Origin: Craspedostauros australis
Lineage: Eukaryota; Bacillariophyta; Bacillariophyceae; Mastogloiales; Achnanthaceae
Assembly: GCA_026770025.1 (NCBI GenBank)
Contig: JAMXDE010000020.1
Location: forward strand, 806,001 to 870,000
Reading direction: 5' to 3'
Length of the DNA stretch: 64,000 bases
Numbering within the stretch: the first letter of the stretch is position 1; the number at the start of each line of letters is the position of its first letter. The notes beneath the pieces were generated by a model. It did no database searches and was not told the origin of the DNA. It saw nothing but the letters and a program-made list of their open reading frames with translations. Of the stretch, positions 31,363-43,486 are shown one piece after another. Made by a program: the position numbers and the translations under genes.

Positions 31363-34300
31363 ATGTCAGACAACGCCCCACCCTTGCAACCAGGGTGGTC
31401 CAACAAGGGCGCCGGAGGCAGAGGCTTCCAGCCCCCTCCTGCGGTGAGCAGCTCAGCATCGGGAGGAGCGCCGCGCGACAAGGCAAGGTCCTCGTCATGG
31501 GGCAGCCAAGGCGAACGCAGCACCGGCAGCGCCAACAAGTTCGCTGCGTTGGACGAGGACATCCCCATCTCAGCCTTGCAGGGAGACAAGCCTCCCACAA
31601 CCAATCCCCGCAGCGAGGCCTTCCGAGCCAGCTTCCGCAGCTCGTCCACGGGCTCCAAGGGAGGAGGACCCGGCGGCGCCAGCGGCGGCCTCTCGCTCTC
31701 CGATCTCGCCGCGCGCGTCCCAGAGCCCGTCGCCGGCAACCGCAGACACTCCTCCTACACGAGAGGCGTCAGCACCGGCGATCCGCGTGCCGACCGTCCA
31801 CGATACGCCGGTGGCCACAGATCCAGCGACATTGTGGGCGGTTCCCTGGAGGCCTACAAACCTGACGTCAAGGTCACGCGGTACACTCGCGAGCGATTGC
31901 TCTCCATGCGACCCGCACCGCAGGCAGACGCTGCGCTGCCGGTGGATCTGCACGAGTTCGAAGGGCAGGTCATCATCTCTTCCCAACCACAAGATCCAGG
32001 TGAGTGCTTTCCATCTTCAGTCGTTTTGCGCCAACCTTGGCTTGCTCGTTCACTGGCTTTTGTTTGTGCATTGGCTTTGCTGCATGCATGGATCTGCGAT
32101 GTTCAACTCCTCCGTCTGACCCTTTCCGCACCTGACTCAACCTTATTGAATCCATCCATCAATTCATCCATCATCTATCACTCCATGGCGTCCTCAAATA
32201 CCTTCCGCCCCAACCGCATACGTCGCAAAAACAAAATAACCAAAATCATCATCAGTGTGCTGGGATACCTTCGATGCTGAGGAAATTTGGGCGGCGGTTG
32301 CGCGGGAGCATCGTCCATCGATCGTTGAGAAGGGCGCGGAGCAGCGCTTGAGCGTGCGGGAAGACGTCCGCCGCAGGCCCAACCACGCCCCACCGAACGG
32401 CAGATGGCAACGTGGCGTCGCACTCCCACCTCCCGACGCAGCCGGCGCTACCGGTGCCGGAGGATCCAGACGCAAGGAGGCCGACAATCCAGAGGACTTG
32501 TGGGATGATCCCGTCGGCGGGGCAACAGGCGCAGCGGCTGATTTCAGTGCATTCGGAGCTATTCCGCCAGACACGGGCGATCCTTTCGACTTTGACAAGA
32601 TCGCGGAGGCCTCCCTGAAACTCGAGGAAGAATTGCATGGAAAGAACCGCAACTCCCAAGCAGAGGGAGCCGACGACGACGACGATCCAAGCGCCCCAAA
32701 GCGCAAGGTGGATTCCACCAGACCGCTCACAAGCGCGGGCACCACCATCGCATCCGGATCCGGTGACAACGTGAGTGTGTTTGAGGACTTTGAATCGGTG
32801 GGAGAGAACGCCGGAGCAGCCAAGACCCAGGCGGCGCCAACGGAGGCTGTGCGAAATGGCGAGAACTCATCGGCGAGCTCGCGGTTGATGCAGATGATCG
32901 GTGTCACAAAGACGGAGGACACCGCGGCGACAGCTTCAGCAGCTGCCGCGCCGAAGGTCAACCCTTGGGGAAGTCCCGCGGAGGATCCGGCCTCGAACAA
33001 TGGTGCTGCCGGTGGTGTTGGCGGCGGATCGTCTGTCATCCCTCTCAACCCATGGGGTGACCCAATTATTGCCAGTGCGCCCGTCCCAGCCATGGCTCAA
33101 AATCAGGCACCATCCACAGGAATGGATTTGGCAGCTCGTCTGCAGGGCTTTTCGAACAACCCGCAAGCATCTCAGCAGCAGCAGCAGCAACAGCCGCCGC
33201 AGGTCCGTGACGCGCAACAGGCCGAGCTACTCCGTCGGCGTCAGGTAGAGGAGGAGAATCAGCGCCGGGCTTTGGCTGAGAGACAGGCTGCGCAACAGCG
33301 AGCTCAGGCCGCACAGCAACAGCAGCAGCAGCAGAATTCTCAGCGCACGCAAGTGGAGCTTGTTCTGATGGAGCGCATCGGCACCATTCTCGAAGGTGCA
33401 TGGGGGCGTTCCGACCTTGGTTCCATTCTTTCCCGTCTTCATTCCGAAGACACGCGTGTCATCCCCCTGCTCAGCAACGTTGACGCGCTGCGGGCTCTGT
33501 TGCTGCGAAATACGCAGAGAGTGGCTCTGCGGCACGATCCTAGCTTTTCTGGCGAGATGGCCATCCTGCTGATGACCAATGCACAGTGGCAGCAGACACG
33601 CGCGAAGCAGGAGGAGCTCCAGCGCCGGCGCATGGAGGAAGAGGCCGCAGCCGCTGCAGCACAGCCCAAACCGAGGCCCACCAACGGAGTTCCACAATTC
33701 AAACCGAACATGCCGTGGTACTACTCTGATCCGCAGCAAAACATCCAGGTACGTTTCCTTCACTGACAAGAGGCAGAGAGTAGTGGAGGTCATGTCGATG
33801 ACTCTACTTCATTGCTACATTGTCCATTGTCATTCATGGGCCCTATTCCGCGCTTCTTGGTGTTGTAGCTGCCATTGTCGATGATGACTGTGGTTCTTTT
33901 GTGATCCAAGCTGCCATATCGTGGAGAGCGTGCGCGCCAAGCTACCATTGTCGACGAGCCATCTCGATGGTATCTTTTTGATGCCGCTACACTTGCATCA
34001 TTTATGTTGTCCGTTCATCTATCCATCCACGTGCACAGCAAGCAAGCAAACAAACGATCAAGCATCCCAACAAGTCATCTCACCATCTGTTCAAATGTTC
34101 AATTGGCGTGACCAACTCGTGTTATCACGTATCGCAGGGACCATTCCGTAATGAAGAGATGAGACAGTGGCTGGTGGCAGGATACTTCAAGGGCGACCTA
34201 CCAATCAGCCAGGAAAAGACAGGCCCATTCCTCCAACTTGATGTGATCTTCCCAAATTTGGCCGCAGCCTTCCAGGTGGTCGATGACACTGCCGCGAAGG

Positions 34301-35538
34301 AAGCAGCAGCCGCAAAGGCAAAGGCGGAAGCTGAAGAAGCTGAACGGCAAAGACAGCAGGAACAACAACAGCAACAGAGGCAACAAGAGGAACGAGAACG
34401 GCTTGCAGCAGAAGCGGCGGCGGCTGAGGCTGCTGCTGCCGCCGCAAAGGCAGAAGCCGAAGCTCGCGAAGCGGCAGAACGGAAGCAACGCGAACTTGCA
34501 GAAAAAGAGCGGAAGCAACAGGAAGAACAAGCAGCGAGAGCGGCGGCAGAGGCCAAGGCAGCGGCCGAAGCAGAAGCTGCGGCTGCCGCAAAGGCGGAGC
34601 AGGCGAAGGCCGCAGCGAGCGCCAACAATGAGTCTTCAAACAAGCTGAAGATGATGCTTGGATTGTCGAGAGGCGCAGCTCCAGCTGGGGACGCAACTGC
34701 AGGTGCTGTCCAACAGCAGCAACAGCAGTCGCCACCAGCTCAACCCACCAAACCCAAAGAGTCAGCTACGAAGAAGAACGAAAAGAAGAAGACCAACAAA
34801 AAGCCTCAGCAGAAGCAGCAGCTTTCCACAACAAACATGCAAACTCTCACACCGACGACCGCAACTGCACCCGCCCCTGTCCCAGTCAAGCCAGCTCCTG
34901 CCTGGGGAGGAGCGGCGACCAGCAAACCACGAAAGACCATGTCCGAAATCCAGCAGGAGGAGGCACGCGCATCCGCGACACTGGCCATGCAACGCGAGAG
35001 AATGGGCGTCAACCAGCCAAACAACAGCGGCTGGGCGAATGTTGCCGCCACAGGCAAGACGGGATGGACGTCTGGGACATTGAGACCAGGCACTTCCATG
35101 ATGCAACCACCTGCGGCCATGACGGCGGCCCCGCGCGCTCAGAATCAGCAGCAGCAGCCACGGGGTAGCAACTCGAAGGCCTCCACTGGCGGCGGAGCAA
35201 GCCGACCATCCGCCGGCACCCAACGGCAAACCAGTACGGCGTCTGCCACGCCGGCGGAAGAGTTCGGCACCACCATGCCACCAGCCTTGGAGAGATGGTG
35301 CAAGGAGCAGATGCTCAGAATCAGCGGCAGCGACGATCTGACCCTCATCGCATTCTGCATGACGCTGACTGACGCCACCGAGATCCGTCAGTACCTCGTC
35401 GAGTACCTTGGCTCGACCTCCCAAGTCAACAACTTCGCGACGGAGTTCATCAACAAGCGTGGGCTTGGAACTGCGCCAGAGCAGTGGGAGATGTCAAGCA
35501 GCAGCAAGAAGGGCCGCAAGAAGAAGGGCGGGCGATAA
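31363..35538 (+). CDS. GYF-domain protein, GIGYF-like translational repressor candidate
   Basis: Three exons: 31363-31999, 32256-33748 and 34138-35538, 1176 residues. Residues 1-170 are Ser/Gly/Arg-rich. At 174-180 the sequence YTRERLL fits the eIF4E-binding consensus Y-x4-L-phi, where GIGYF proteins bind 4EHP. The middle is low complexity with Asn-Pro-Trp-Gly boxes and Gln runs. The GYF domain starts at about 698 (PWYYSDPQQNIQGPFRNEEM, then WLVAGYFKGDLPIS); intron 2 falls inside it, exactly before GPF. GYF domains bind proline-rich peptides. A long Ala/Glu/Lys/Gln helix (about 750-910) follows, and the C-terminus (about 1090-1165, LERWCKEQMLRISG through TEFINKRGLG) looks like the conserved end of GIGYF/SMY2 proteins. 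It probably represses mRNA in the cytoplasm; partners are inferred. Confidence 0.88.
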
Positions 35539-35997
35539 CCGAATGCAAGATCGAAGGGAGGAATGATGGAAGGAAGAAACTAGCAGACCAACAAGTGCAG
35601 AAAATGAAGAAACATAACCAAGTAACGAGCATCGCAATACGATAGCGCAACAACTGCCATCATGCCCTTCTCTGCTTCGACTGTGCTTTGGCTGTGGCCT
35701 TGTGATGAAGTGTTCACAACGAGCGTATTTGGGGTGCTGGTGAAGCATGATTCCCAGAACTGGTGGCGCAAAGCCATGTGCGATTGTGCGACTGCTCGAT
35801 CCAATGCAGTTTGCACATCGAGAATGAAACTCTCATCCAATCTTAATCTGTGCCACCTCTCTGCCCAACCAACGCAATCTGATGGCACGGCTTGTGACGA
35901 CATGTGGAGGTAGACTATCAGTACTGTACAGAATTCTATAATGACTATCCGGTCGTGTGGTTGCCACACCTGTTTGTTTACTTTACGGTTCAGTTCC
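35539..35997. other. Convergent 3' region of the GYF and RPL30 genes
   Basis: 459 bp. AT-rich near 35930-35990; nothing else recognised. Confidence 0.5.
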
Positions 35998-36946
35998 TTA
36001 CTTGGTGGCCGTGAGGATGTCACTGTCACCGGCATCGATGATGGATAGAACAGAACAGTTGAAGAACTTTCCGCAAGCGGTTCCCAGGGCGGTGTTGTCA
36101 CCAGTGTAGTGGTGGACAGAAGTCTTGGCAAGCATGGCCATGTACTCGACCTCGGACTTGCGCAGGTGTGGGCAGTTGGAGGAGATGAGGATCATCTTTG
36201 CCTTGCCTCTGCGAAGGGCCTTGAGGGTGTGCTTGTACCCCAAGATGGCCTTTCCCGACTTCATGACGAGCTTGAGGCGACTGTTCATCGAGTCTTGCTG
36301 CTTCTTCTGCGCTCGTCATGAGTGGAACGGTGAGGCAATCGGTGGGAAGACGTTGTTATGGGTGAAGGCAAGATTGGATTCGTGTGAGGACATGTGCTCA
36401 ATTGGGCTTCGTGTGCCTGCATTTCGATGCAACGGCTCCAATTTAATTGGCAAGAATTGGACGCAATACAAGTAACGCGCGCACTTTCAAATCGAGCACC
36501 AAAGAATAGTGTGCTCCATCTCATTGTCTCATTCCATCCATCCGCAACGTCACGCGCGCGAAGTGTATTCAGCACTCCATGCTCCAACCGAGTCGACATT
36601 CCAGGCTCACGCCATGAGTTTGTGCTTCGAGTCTGCGAGAGCTGCGACTGAGAATTGAGAGAGGGAGAAAGAGGCCTCAAGTTCATCAGCCGCAGTCCTC
36701 CTTCCGCGGATGGCGTAACATCAATGAACGCGGGAGCGCTGTTGCACTTCGACGATCCATGGATCTCCTGCTCTGCTCGAGCGAATTGCTGCTGGAATGG
36801 TTTTTGACTCGGCTGTTGCGGAAGTCGGATGAGACGATGGGCTCCGTCGTAACGGCGGATGACGGTCAATGACAACCTTCTCGGGCGGGCAGCGATGCTG
36901 ATGCCCCCTCCAGCGTCATTGCACGTACAGCTTTCTTGGACACCAT
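35998..36946 (-). CDS. RPL30: 60S ribosomal protein L30 (eL30)
   Basis: Two exons, 36946-36929 and 36306-35998, separated by a 622-nt intron (donor GTACGT, acceptor GCGCAG), 108 residues. The first exon codes only MVSKKA. The mature sequence follows eL30 closely: [57 protein letters not shown] and IIDAGDSDI. eL30 is a small subunit of the 60S ribosome and in yeast controls its own splicing. A tiny first exon with a long first intron is typical of ribosomal protein genes. Length matches the family (about 105-115 residues). Confidence 0.95.
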
Positions 36947-37485
36947 CTTGCTGATCTTTTTCCTTCTTTTTCCCTACACTGCGGCTTGTTGCTTGTATTT
37001 GACGATTGTGAGTTGCGACGCCGTCCAGGAAGGTTGGTGGCGGTTGCTTGGCTGTCACGAGAGGCAAAAGCAACGGAGGTCCAACTCATCATCTCTGTGG
37101 CAAAACAACACGCAAAATGGCCGTTGGTTGAAATTAGTACGAAGGTAACGATAGACGTTTCGGTCGAAGTATTCGAATTGATAGCTCCGATTAAATCTCC
37201 ACATCAGCTTCAGTCACGATTCAGATTCATTCATGGGTAGTTCCCGCGAACAATCGTCGTGATGGTTTGGTGCATGCGAGTCCTTGTAGTTCATGAGAAA
37301 ATGTAATAGTTGGAAGTTGTCCTCTACAGCCATAGCAAGTCGAAGCACCCACCTGGATCAGGATAGAGTAGAGTCTTCCTCAACTGTGATCCACTCTACT
37401 CCACTCTACTCTACTCCATGTGACCGTTCGATTCCGTTGGTACTATTGGTGTAATTCAACCGATCTTCGCCTGTCTCTGGAGCAA
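36947..37485. other. Intergenic between RPL30 and the AMP-binding-like gene
   Basis: 539 bp: the RPL30 promoter region and the 3' end of the AMP-binding-like gene, both on the minus strand. ACTCT/CTACT repeats at 37380-37420 are simple sequence. Confidence 0.5.
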
Positions 37486-38394
37486 TCACTCCACCTTTCC
37501 CATCGTCTTGAGAGAAACGCCACCGTACTTCCTCGTCTCTTCCAGTATTGTCGACCCACTTCCAATCTTGCAAATACCTCCACGCAAGTGAAGCTTGCCA
37601 ATGTCTTCCGGGTCTGGCAACGCCTTCAAAGTGTGGGTGTCAGCGAACAGGAGGGTGCATTTCTCGCTTTCCAGAACCTCCAGCGTGGCCTCAGCTCGCT
37701 TGGAAGGCACACCGCAGCCCTGGATACCTCCCACGGCAGGTAGCACAATGGTCGAGCCTGATAGAATTGCGCCGGTCACGCCGGAGCCAATCCCAAATGC
37801 ATGGCACAGCGTCACCGAGACGCAGACAGAGTCCTCCTCCGTCATGGCAAGTTCCCACGAGGATTCCTCGCCGTGCTGGATGGCATCGGCGTTGGTGTAC
37901 GGTGACGTGCTGTTGTAGTACCCATGCGCACCGTCTTCTCTGACGACATCGATCGACTCCTGCGCAAATTCATCCAGCCCGTCCGAGATCAGGTCCGACA
38001 GGAACTCGCCGCTCAACACCGGCAATGGCAGCGCAGTTTCGGCCAGGAAGCCCGCTCCCGTGGAACTGATGGCGCCATGGACCTTCATGAATTTGGACAT
38101 CCCCTCGAGGTTCTTCACGGTGCCGTATCCCACGCCCAATCGGTTGCACGCGAGCTGCGTGATGAGGTTCTCGGATGTGTTCGGGAGGTCGCTCATGAGG
38201 ATGTCGCCCTTGTTGAACCCGTACATGGAGAGGAATCCTGCCAGAGACTGAGACTTTGTGCTCAGATCGTCGTACGTCAGGTGCGACAGAGCCGTGCTGG
38301 AGGACTGCACTTGGAATGGAGACAGCAGAGCCATCCTGGACGGGAAGCGCTTTGCCGTTGCATCCAGGCGTCGGGCGATAGTGTTGGCGGACAT
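37486..38394 (-). CDS. Short AMP-binding (acyl-CoA synthetase)-like protein
   Basis: Single exon, 302 residues. It matches the N-terminal half of adenylate-forming enzymes: LTYDDLSTKSQSLAGFLSMYGFNKGDIL, LPNTSENLITQLACNRLGVG, CHAFGIGSGVTGAILSGSTIVLP and a typical closing stretch LRGGICKIGSGSTILEETRKYGG. The Ser/Thr/Gly-rich AMP/ATP loop that should lie between is replaced by YYNSTSPYTNADA, and the C-terminal lid domain with the catalytic Lys is missing; usual members have 500-650 residues. No frameshift or truncation by a stop is visible, so the short form may be genuine. Catalysis is doubtful. The N-terminus (IARRLDATAKRFPSR) could be a mitochondrial presequence. Confidence 0.75.
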   Translation of the reverse strand: MSANTIARRLDATAKRFPSRMALLSPFQVQSSSTALSHLTYDDLSTKSQSLAGFLSMYGFNKGDILMSDLPNTSENLITQLACNRLGVGYGTVKNLEGMSKFMKVHGAISSTGAGFLAETALPLPVLSGEFLSDLISDGLDEFAQESIDVVREDGAHGYYNSTSPYTNADAIQHGEESSWELAMTEEDSVCVSVTLCHAFGIGSGVTGAILSGSTIVLPAVGGIQGCGVPSKRAEATLEVLESEKCTLLFADTHTLKALPDPEDIGKLHLRGGICKIGSGSTILEETRKYGGVSLKTMGKVE

Positions 38395-41300
38395 GGCGTG
38401 ATGGCGTGTTTGGAGAAAGGGAGAGGCCGGAAGGGAGCGGTCGAGGAATCAAGAGAGGGAGCGGATGGGTGCGAAGGTTGAATTGGAGATTGAATTCGAG
38501 GAAGACTTTGGGTCAAGAATGGCCTTGGGATCCTCGTTCGAATGGGTTGATGTTGTTGGGTGGAAGGTGTTGTCGCCTCTCCCAACTGATGTCTTTGCGC
38601 AACGCAGCACACAAGATCTGTCACCAAAGAGAAGCACCAGAAGGCCTGATTGTGCTCGAAGTGGTCGGTGACATTCTCAGATCTCTCCAAGTCGTGGATG
38701 CGAAATGACCTCACAAAATCGCAGCCGCACGACGCGAGTGCCAGCAACCAACAAGAGCGCGGCCTTCTACCCCTTCAAGACACTTCTCCCGCCCGTCTTT
38801 TGAGCACTTCATCCCACGCATCCAAGGTCAAGCGGGTTCCTTGCGAATCATGGACGTCATTCTTGCTGCTTGGTTGGAAAGGCCCGCGATTTTAGGTCGC
38901 GTCGCCAATGTCAGCCCCACCAACAGCGGCGCCATACATTGACAGCAGCGACAGTTGTGTCCCCGTTTCTGATGATGGAGTTGTCCTACCTTTGTTCCGC
39001 CACGAACGTGCAAGTGCGCAGCGAAAGAGTTGACAAGGAGGAAGAGGAGGAAGGCTTCTCCTCCATCCGTCCTCTCTTGCCGTCGCAGCGATGGAGAAAA
39101 CGGCACTTCAGGAACCGCTATGGGGCGAAGACGAGACTAATTGTGCAGCAAGGGTGGAGGGGTTGATTCGGTGCACACTGGGCGCCCATGTCCCGAATGG
39201 AGGGATTTGAGTGGCGCTTCTGTTTCTCATTGCTGACCCGAGCGAAAGTTGTGACCGATGATCGTCTGGGAATGCAGGATCAGAAGATGCACGGATCGGT
39301 GTTGCTCCGCAGTTCATCTCATGCCGGCGGCGTCGCTGGCCTTCACTCGCGCACTTTGTGGTGGAACTCCCTGCGCAGTCATTGTCCATGGCAAACGGAC
39401 AAGTGGTGATGCAAAGGGCAGGAACGGAGATCGAGGGAGAGAGAGGTGGACTCCTCCTCGTGTGGGTGGTCCTGATGCTGTTGCGGTTTAGACGCTCGTT
39501 GAGGCACTTACTTGTACCAGTACCCCAATCAGCCCCGCTCCTTCCGGATAGCAACTCGACGACTTACTACACTCTATGTACTGCTATACCCGCACTCAGC
39601 TGTCGATAATAGTCAGTGCAAGCAGAACAGATCAATCTACTTGATTTTGCTCCAAAGAGAGAGAGAGAGAGACGAACCGTGTTTCGTGATGATGGCTTGA
39701 ACGGATCGATGACGTTCGGGATCGGAGAAGACAGAGAGAGATCCAATCACACGGCATCGGAGTGAAGCGGTGGGAGAAAGATGGAGTCGACAGTGTTGGC
39801 ATCACACGGTCAGGTTCATGTTCGTTACTTCGCTCTCGTGAATCATTGTCGCATGATCTTGCACATTCACGGAATGAACGGCATTCGATAGGAAACACCA
39901 TCGGCCCTGCCTCTTGGTTGTTCTTGTCGTTGGTGCATGGGCATGTTCGCACCGTATGTGAACCAGTCTCCACGATCAGAACGCAGTCTTGCTCAGAAAA
40001 CGCGAAACAGCAAAGCCCTCTGCCTTTGTTCTGGCATCGAGATATAATTGTTTTTCTGGGTCGCGATCCATTTCGTTTAATTGTTTGTATAAGTACTGAG
40101 ATGTCGCGCCAAGACGGACATGTTGTGCATGACCTTTGACACTGGCACATTCCGATCGTTGGGCTGGATCCCATGGTGAAGCTTCCATCCCCTCCTGTGC
40201 CCCACACGAAACGAAGGAACAGCGGTGTGGCTGGCACGCTGGTGACAAATCCTCGAGCCTCCAAGATGCCTCTTCTGTGCCCAAGTCTTCATGGATTGAC
40301 AAAAAGGTACAAGTCACTTCAATTGGCCACAAGGGTTTCTGTTGGTTTGGGTCTTGCCGCAACATTTTAGCGTTCCTTCTGCCAAAGGAATCCGTTAGAC
40401 TTCCGCCACTCACCCTCCATCTCTGTTGGGTGGAGCGCTGTGCGAGCATGGGTGTGGGCGCGAAATGTTGATCTGCCTGTTGCCTGTTGCCTGTCCCCTC
40501 TCACTGCCACACAACACAATGATGCCCTCTCCTCCCTTGTTGTGTTCGTCCCTCTTGTTCACAGCGCGACAGCGACATCACCATCACAGTCTGTCGAAGT
40601 GCATACACTATTCGTTCATTGTCGTTTCACCGTCTCTCTGTAAAGGAACAGATTGCTTACTCGTGCACGGAGAAACAAGTGAAGAAGGAAGCATAACAAC
40701 AGCGCCATCGTCATCACCGTCATAATCAATCATCAGCGCACAACAGAAGCAGCAACATCAACAGCAGCATCAGTGCCAGTGGCAGTTATCATCCAACCAA
40801 GCAAAGCAAGCGGAGAGCACAAACATCCCTTGCCATTCCAAAACTCACCCACAAATTGTCATCACGGCCACCGACACTCGTCGTTGATCCAGTCAGAGCG
40901 TTTTGCATCACATCACATCGCATCGCATCGCATCAAGCACATCTGCTCCTTCGCGCACCAACTACATTCAACCGCAACTGCAACCACGGACTCGCATCAA
41001 CTCCGACCGCATCACATTCCACTGTACCACGTCAAGTCAAGTGAAGCCAAGGCCGCATTGAATCAGATCAACCTCGCATCGAATCAGCATCACCTCCACG
41101 ACCGACAAGCAAGCCCGGGCCTCTCGATCTTCAAGGAACGATACTTGCAGTTACACAAATTCGCGCGACATCCAAGTAGCCAAGGCGACCATCCGTGACA
41201 GTGTATCGACCACAAAGGACCACAAGACTTGCTACTTCCAAGGATAAAGGCGGTGGTATATCTGAAGCGAACACCATAGAGACAACGCGCAAGAGAACGA

Positions 41301-41734
41301 GTATCTGGCATTACATTCCCATCTCCAAGAACGACCTCGCTGCGACCCACAGAGAACAGAATCAACCGATCCAAACAGAGAAGCAACACAAGAACAAAGC
41401 CATTCGCGGAAAGACGCAACAGAGAGGGAACTTCGTCGATCGCCAATCGTTGATCACTGCGAGAAACGCTGCAAACCAAACGAAACCAACGTCACGGAAC
41501 TGACGCGACCACGGCACCCACAATCACATTCAGCATCTCCAAAACCGGATTCTTCACAAGAAATCGCTACTGGCAACCATCTCCGGTATTGCTGTATCAA
41601 ACATCATCATCAACATCATCATCAACAACATCATCAACAACAACAACATTGGAAGTGCTACAATACTAACCACACGTACCATAACACGCCAAACCACACC
41701 AAACCACACCAACACAACAGAACAACATCGCACC
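38395..41734. other. 3.3-kb stretch without a recognised gene
   Basis: ORFs of 60-210 codons occur on both strands (for example 39632-40264 and 39976-40449 minus) but none has a recognisable domain and they overlap one another in different frames. It holds a GA repeat at 39654-39671 and, at 41600-41649, ATC/AAC repeats close to the next gene. It could hold a non-coding transcript, a fast-evolving gene or decayed repeats. Confidence 0.4.
41600..41649. repeat. ATC/AAC simple repeat in gene leader
   Basis: Alternating CATCAT and CAACAA units just upstream of the LGDNP-family gene. Confidence 0.8.
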
Positions 41735-43046
41735 ATGATGACAAGAACCCCAAGACAAAGCACCTTCGTCGCGCCTGCTCCGCTGTGCGACAACGTCGGA
41801 GCGTTCGACAAGATCCAGATCCCATCGATCGAGTTCCCCACAGGCTTTCCCGAGGACACCAAACCCAGCGACGCCAACAAACCCAGACGCAGACGGCCTC
41901 GACGAGCCAGCGTCGGTGCTTGCAATGGCGTCGCTAAAGGCGCAGCAGGCGGCGACCCCAGCAGCGCCATCAAGAGGGGACAGAAGCCTCGCACGACGTC
42001 GGTGCTCTCCTCCAGAACAGAATCCACCGTCTCCACTTGCTCTCTCGCTTCGACTCTGTCATTCGACTCCGTCATGTCCAAGTCGACAATCGAGAGCCCG
42101 CAGCGAAGCCTCTCGCCGCAGATCTCCATGACCAGGAGGAGCCGACCGAAGGTCTGGTTCGGCTGCGTGCAGGTCAACGAGCATCTGTACACCTTGGGCG
42201 ACAACCCAAGCGTCTCGGACGGAACACCCATCACGATATCATGGAGGTCGCAGCAGAAGACCATCTACGAAGTGGAATACTACGAGACGTACCACCCATC
42301 GGAGCAACGTCGTCGTGCAAAGACTGGCCTCAAGCTGTCCGCCGACGACAGATGCCGTTTGTAAGTGCCGCAACGAGGCAGAGCGTGTGTTTACGCCTTG
42401 CATGCCCATCGAGCTTTGTTGGGACGATTTTGTCGGCGTGTGGTCATGATTGTGGCACAGAGGTAGTGGCCACGACGCTATCCCGCTGTTCGGCTCTGCC
42501 GCAGTCTTGCTTCATACTCGTAGGATGTATCCAAGGCCCACTCTCACGCCATCTTTCAACTCATGTTCCACTCTTCACCTCTATGTTTATGGATCGTCCC
42601 GCGTTTTCTCGCTTTCGTTTCCAATCATCATCACAACCAACAACACCAACAACACCCGCAGACTGCTCTCCGCTGGCTACTCCATGGCCGAAGTCGTGGC
42701 ATGCGGCCTCGACATCCAACGACAGCGAAAGAAACGCGAAGAATCCGTGAGAAACAAGAAATGGGACGGCATTCACGAGAAGATTGAAAACACGACCCGG
42801 AAACTGCGCAAGGTCGCGTCGCGTCGGCGATCGTTGCTGGCCTCTTCGGACATGATGCCGCGCAATGGTGGCAAGGTGGATGGTGGCCGTCTCGGATCCT
42901 CCATGTCATCCATCCAGCTGGAGTCTCCACGCAAGAAAAAGAAGAAGAACAAGAAGAGCAAGGCTGCCAAGCACAAGGAAGCGGCCACCATGTTGGAACG
43001 GATGAACGCATCTGCTCCACAGCTGGATTGGGCGCGTGTGGAATGA
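41735..43046 (+). CDS. Diatom LGDNP-family protein of unknown function
   Basis: Two exons, 41735-42360 and 42662-43046, phase-2 intron of 301 nt, 336 residues. The core WFGCVQVNEHLYTLGDNPSV, then DGTPITISW, an acidic YEVEYYETYHP segment, a basic stretch, and LLLSAGYSMAEVVACGLDIQRQRKKREE matches a family of small proteins that I know from diatom genomes, where the LGDNP motif and a C-terminal basic helix are constant. Residues 1-140 are basic and Ser-rich, and the C-terminus has a Lys-rich run near residue 300 (KKKKKNKKSK), suggesting a nuclear location. Function is unknown. Confidence 0.7.
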
Positions 43047-43486
43047 GCTCACGTCGAGCAAGCATACTGCAGCCACGCACAATCAACAATCACATTGCAA
43101 TGCACAATGCAATGCAATGTGATGCACACCTTCTTTTTGCCTTCGAAGGTGCATCGGAGCCACAGCACAACGTTATTGCTGTTATCTGTCTCCAGAAGGG
43201 CTCTCGGCTATACCGATGCCAATATCAATACCAATACATTACACATCCCTCAACCCACCAAACACTCAATGAGATACCTTCGTCTTGGAAGGACGTCCCA
43301 AGGAATCTCTATGATCAAAATCATAGATAATAATAGCATAATAGACCATGCGATTCAATCAAGACGTACCGTGGCATACACGCCCCTCCGTCGGTGCTCT
43401 ACTACGGTATACACGTTGGAGAGGGAAGGTTCCAATACTTTTACTACGATGCTCAGAGATGAACTGACATGACCGCTTGATCTTTT
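43047..43486. other. Convergent 3' region
   Basis: 440 bp between the LGDNP-family and GNAT genes. ATAATAATAG-type AT-rich sequence around 43320-43345; nothing else. Confidence 0.5.

Noticed and set aside
32194..33093. 299-codon minus-strand ORF
   Set aside because: Ala/Ser/Pro-rich shadow of the low-complexity GYF-gene exon 2.
36307..36928. Possible C/D snoRNA in the long RPL30 intron
   Set aside because: A CTGATGA-like box is present on the minus strand but the nearest CTGA box is about 120 nt away and no terminal stem was seen.
36285..37073. 262-codon minus-strand ORF over the RPL30 intron
   Set aside because: It overlaps the RPL30 splice sites in another frame and has no domain; the RPL30 exon join explains the region.
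39632..40449. Two overlapping minus-strand ORFs of 210 and 157 codons
   Set aside because: Different frames over the same bases, no domain, no splice-compatible extension; kept only as part of the gene-poor stretch.
41554..42264. 236-codon minus-strand ORF
   Set aside because: Antisense to LGDNP-family exon 1 and extended by the ATC/AAC repeat; the plus strand is the coding one.
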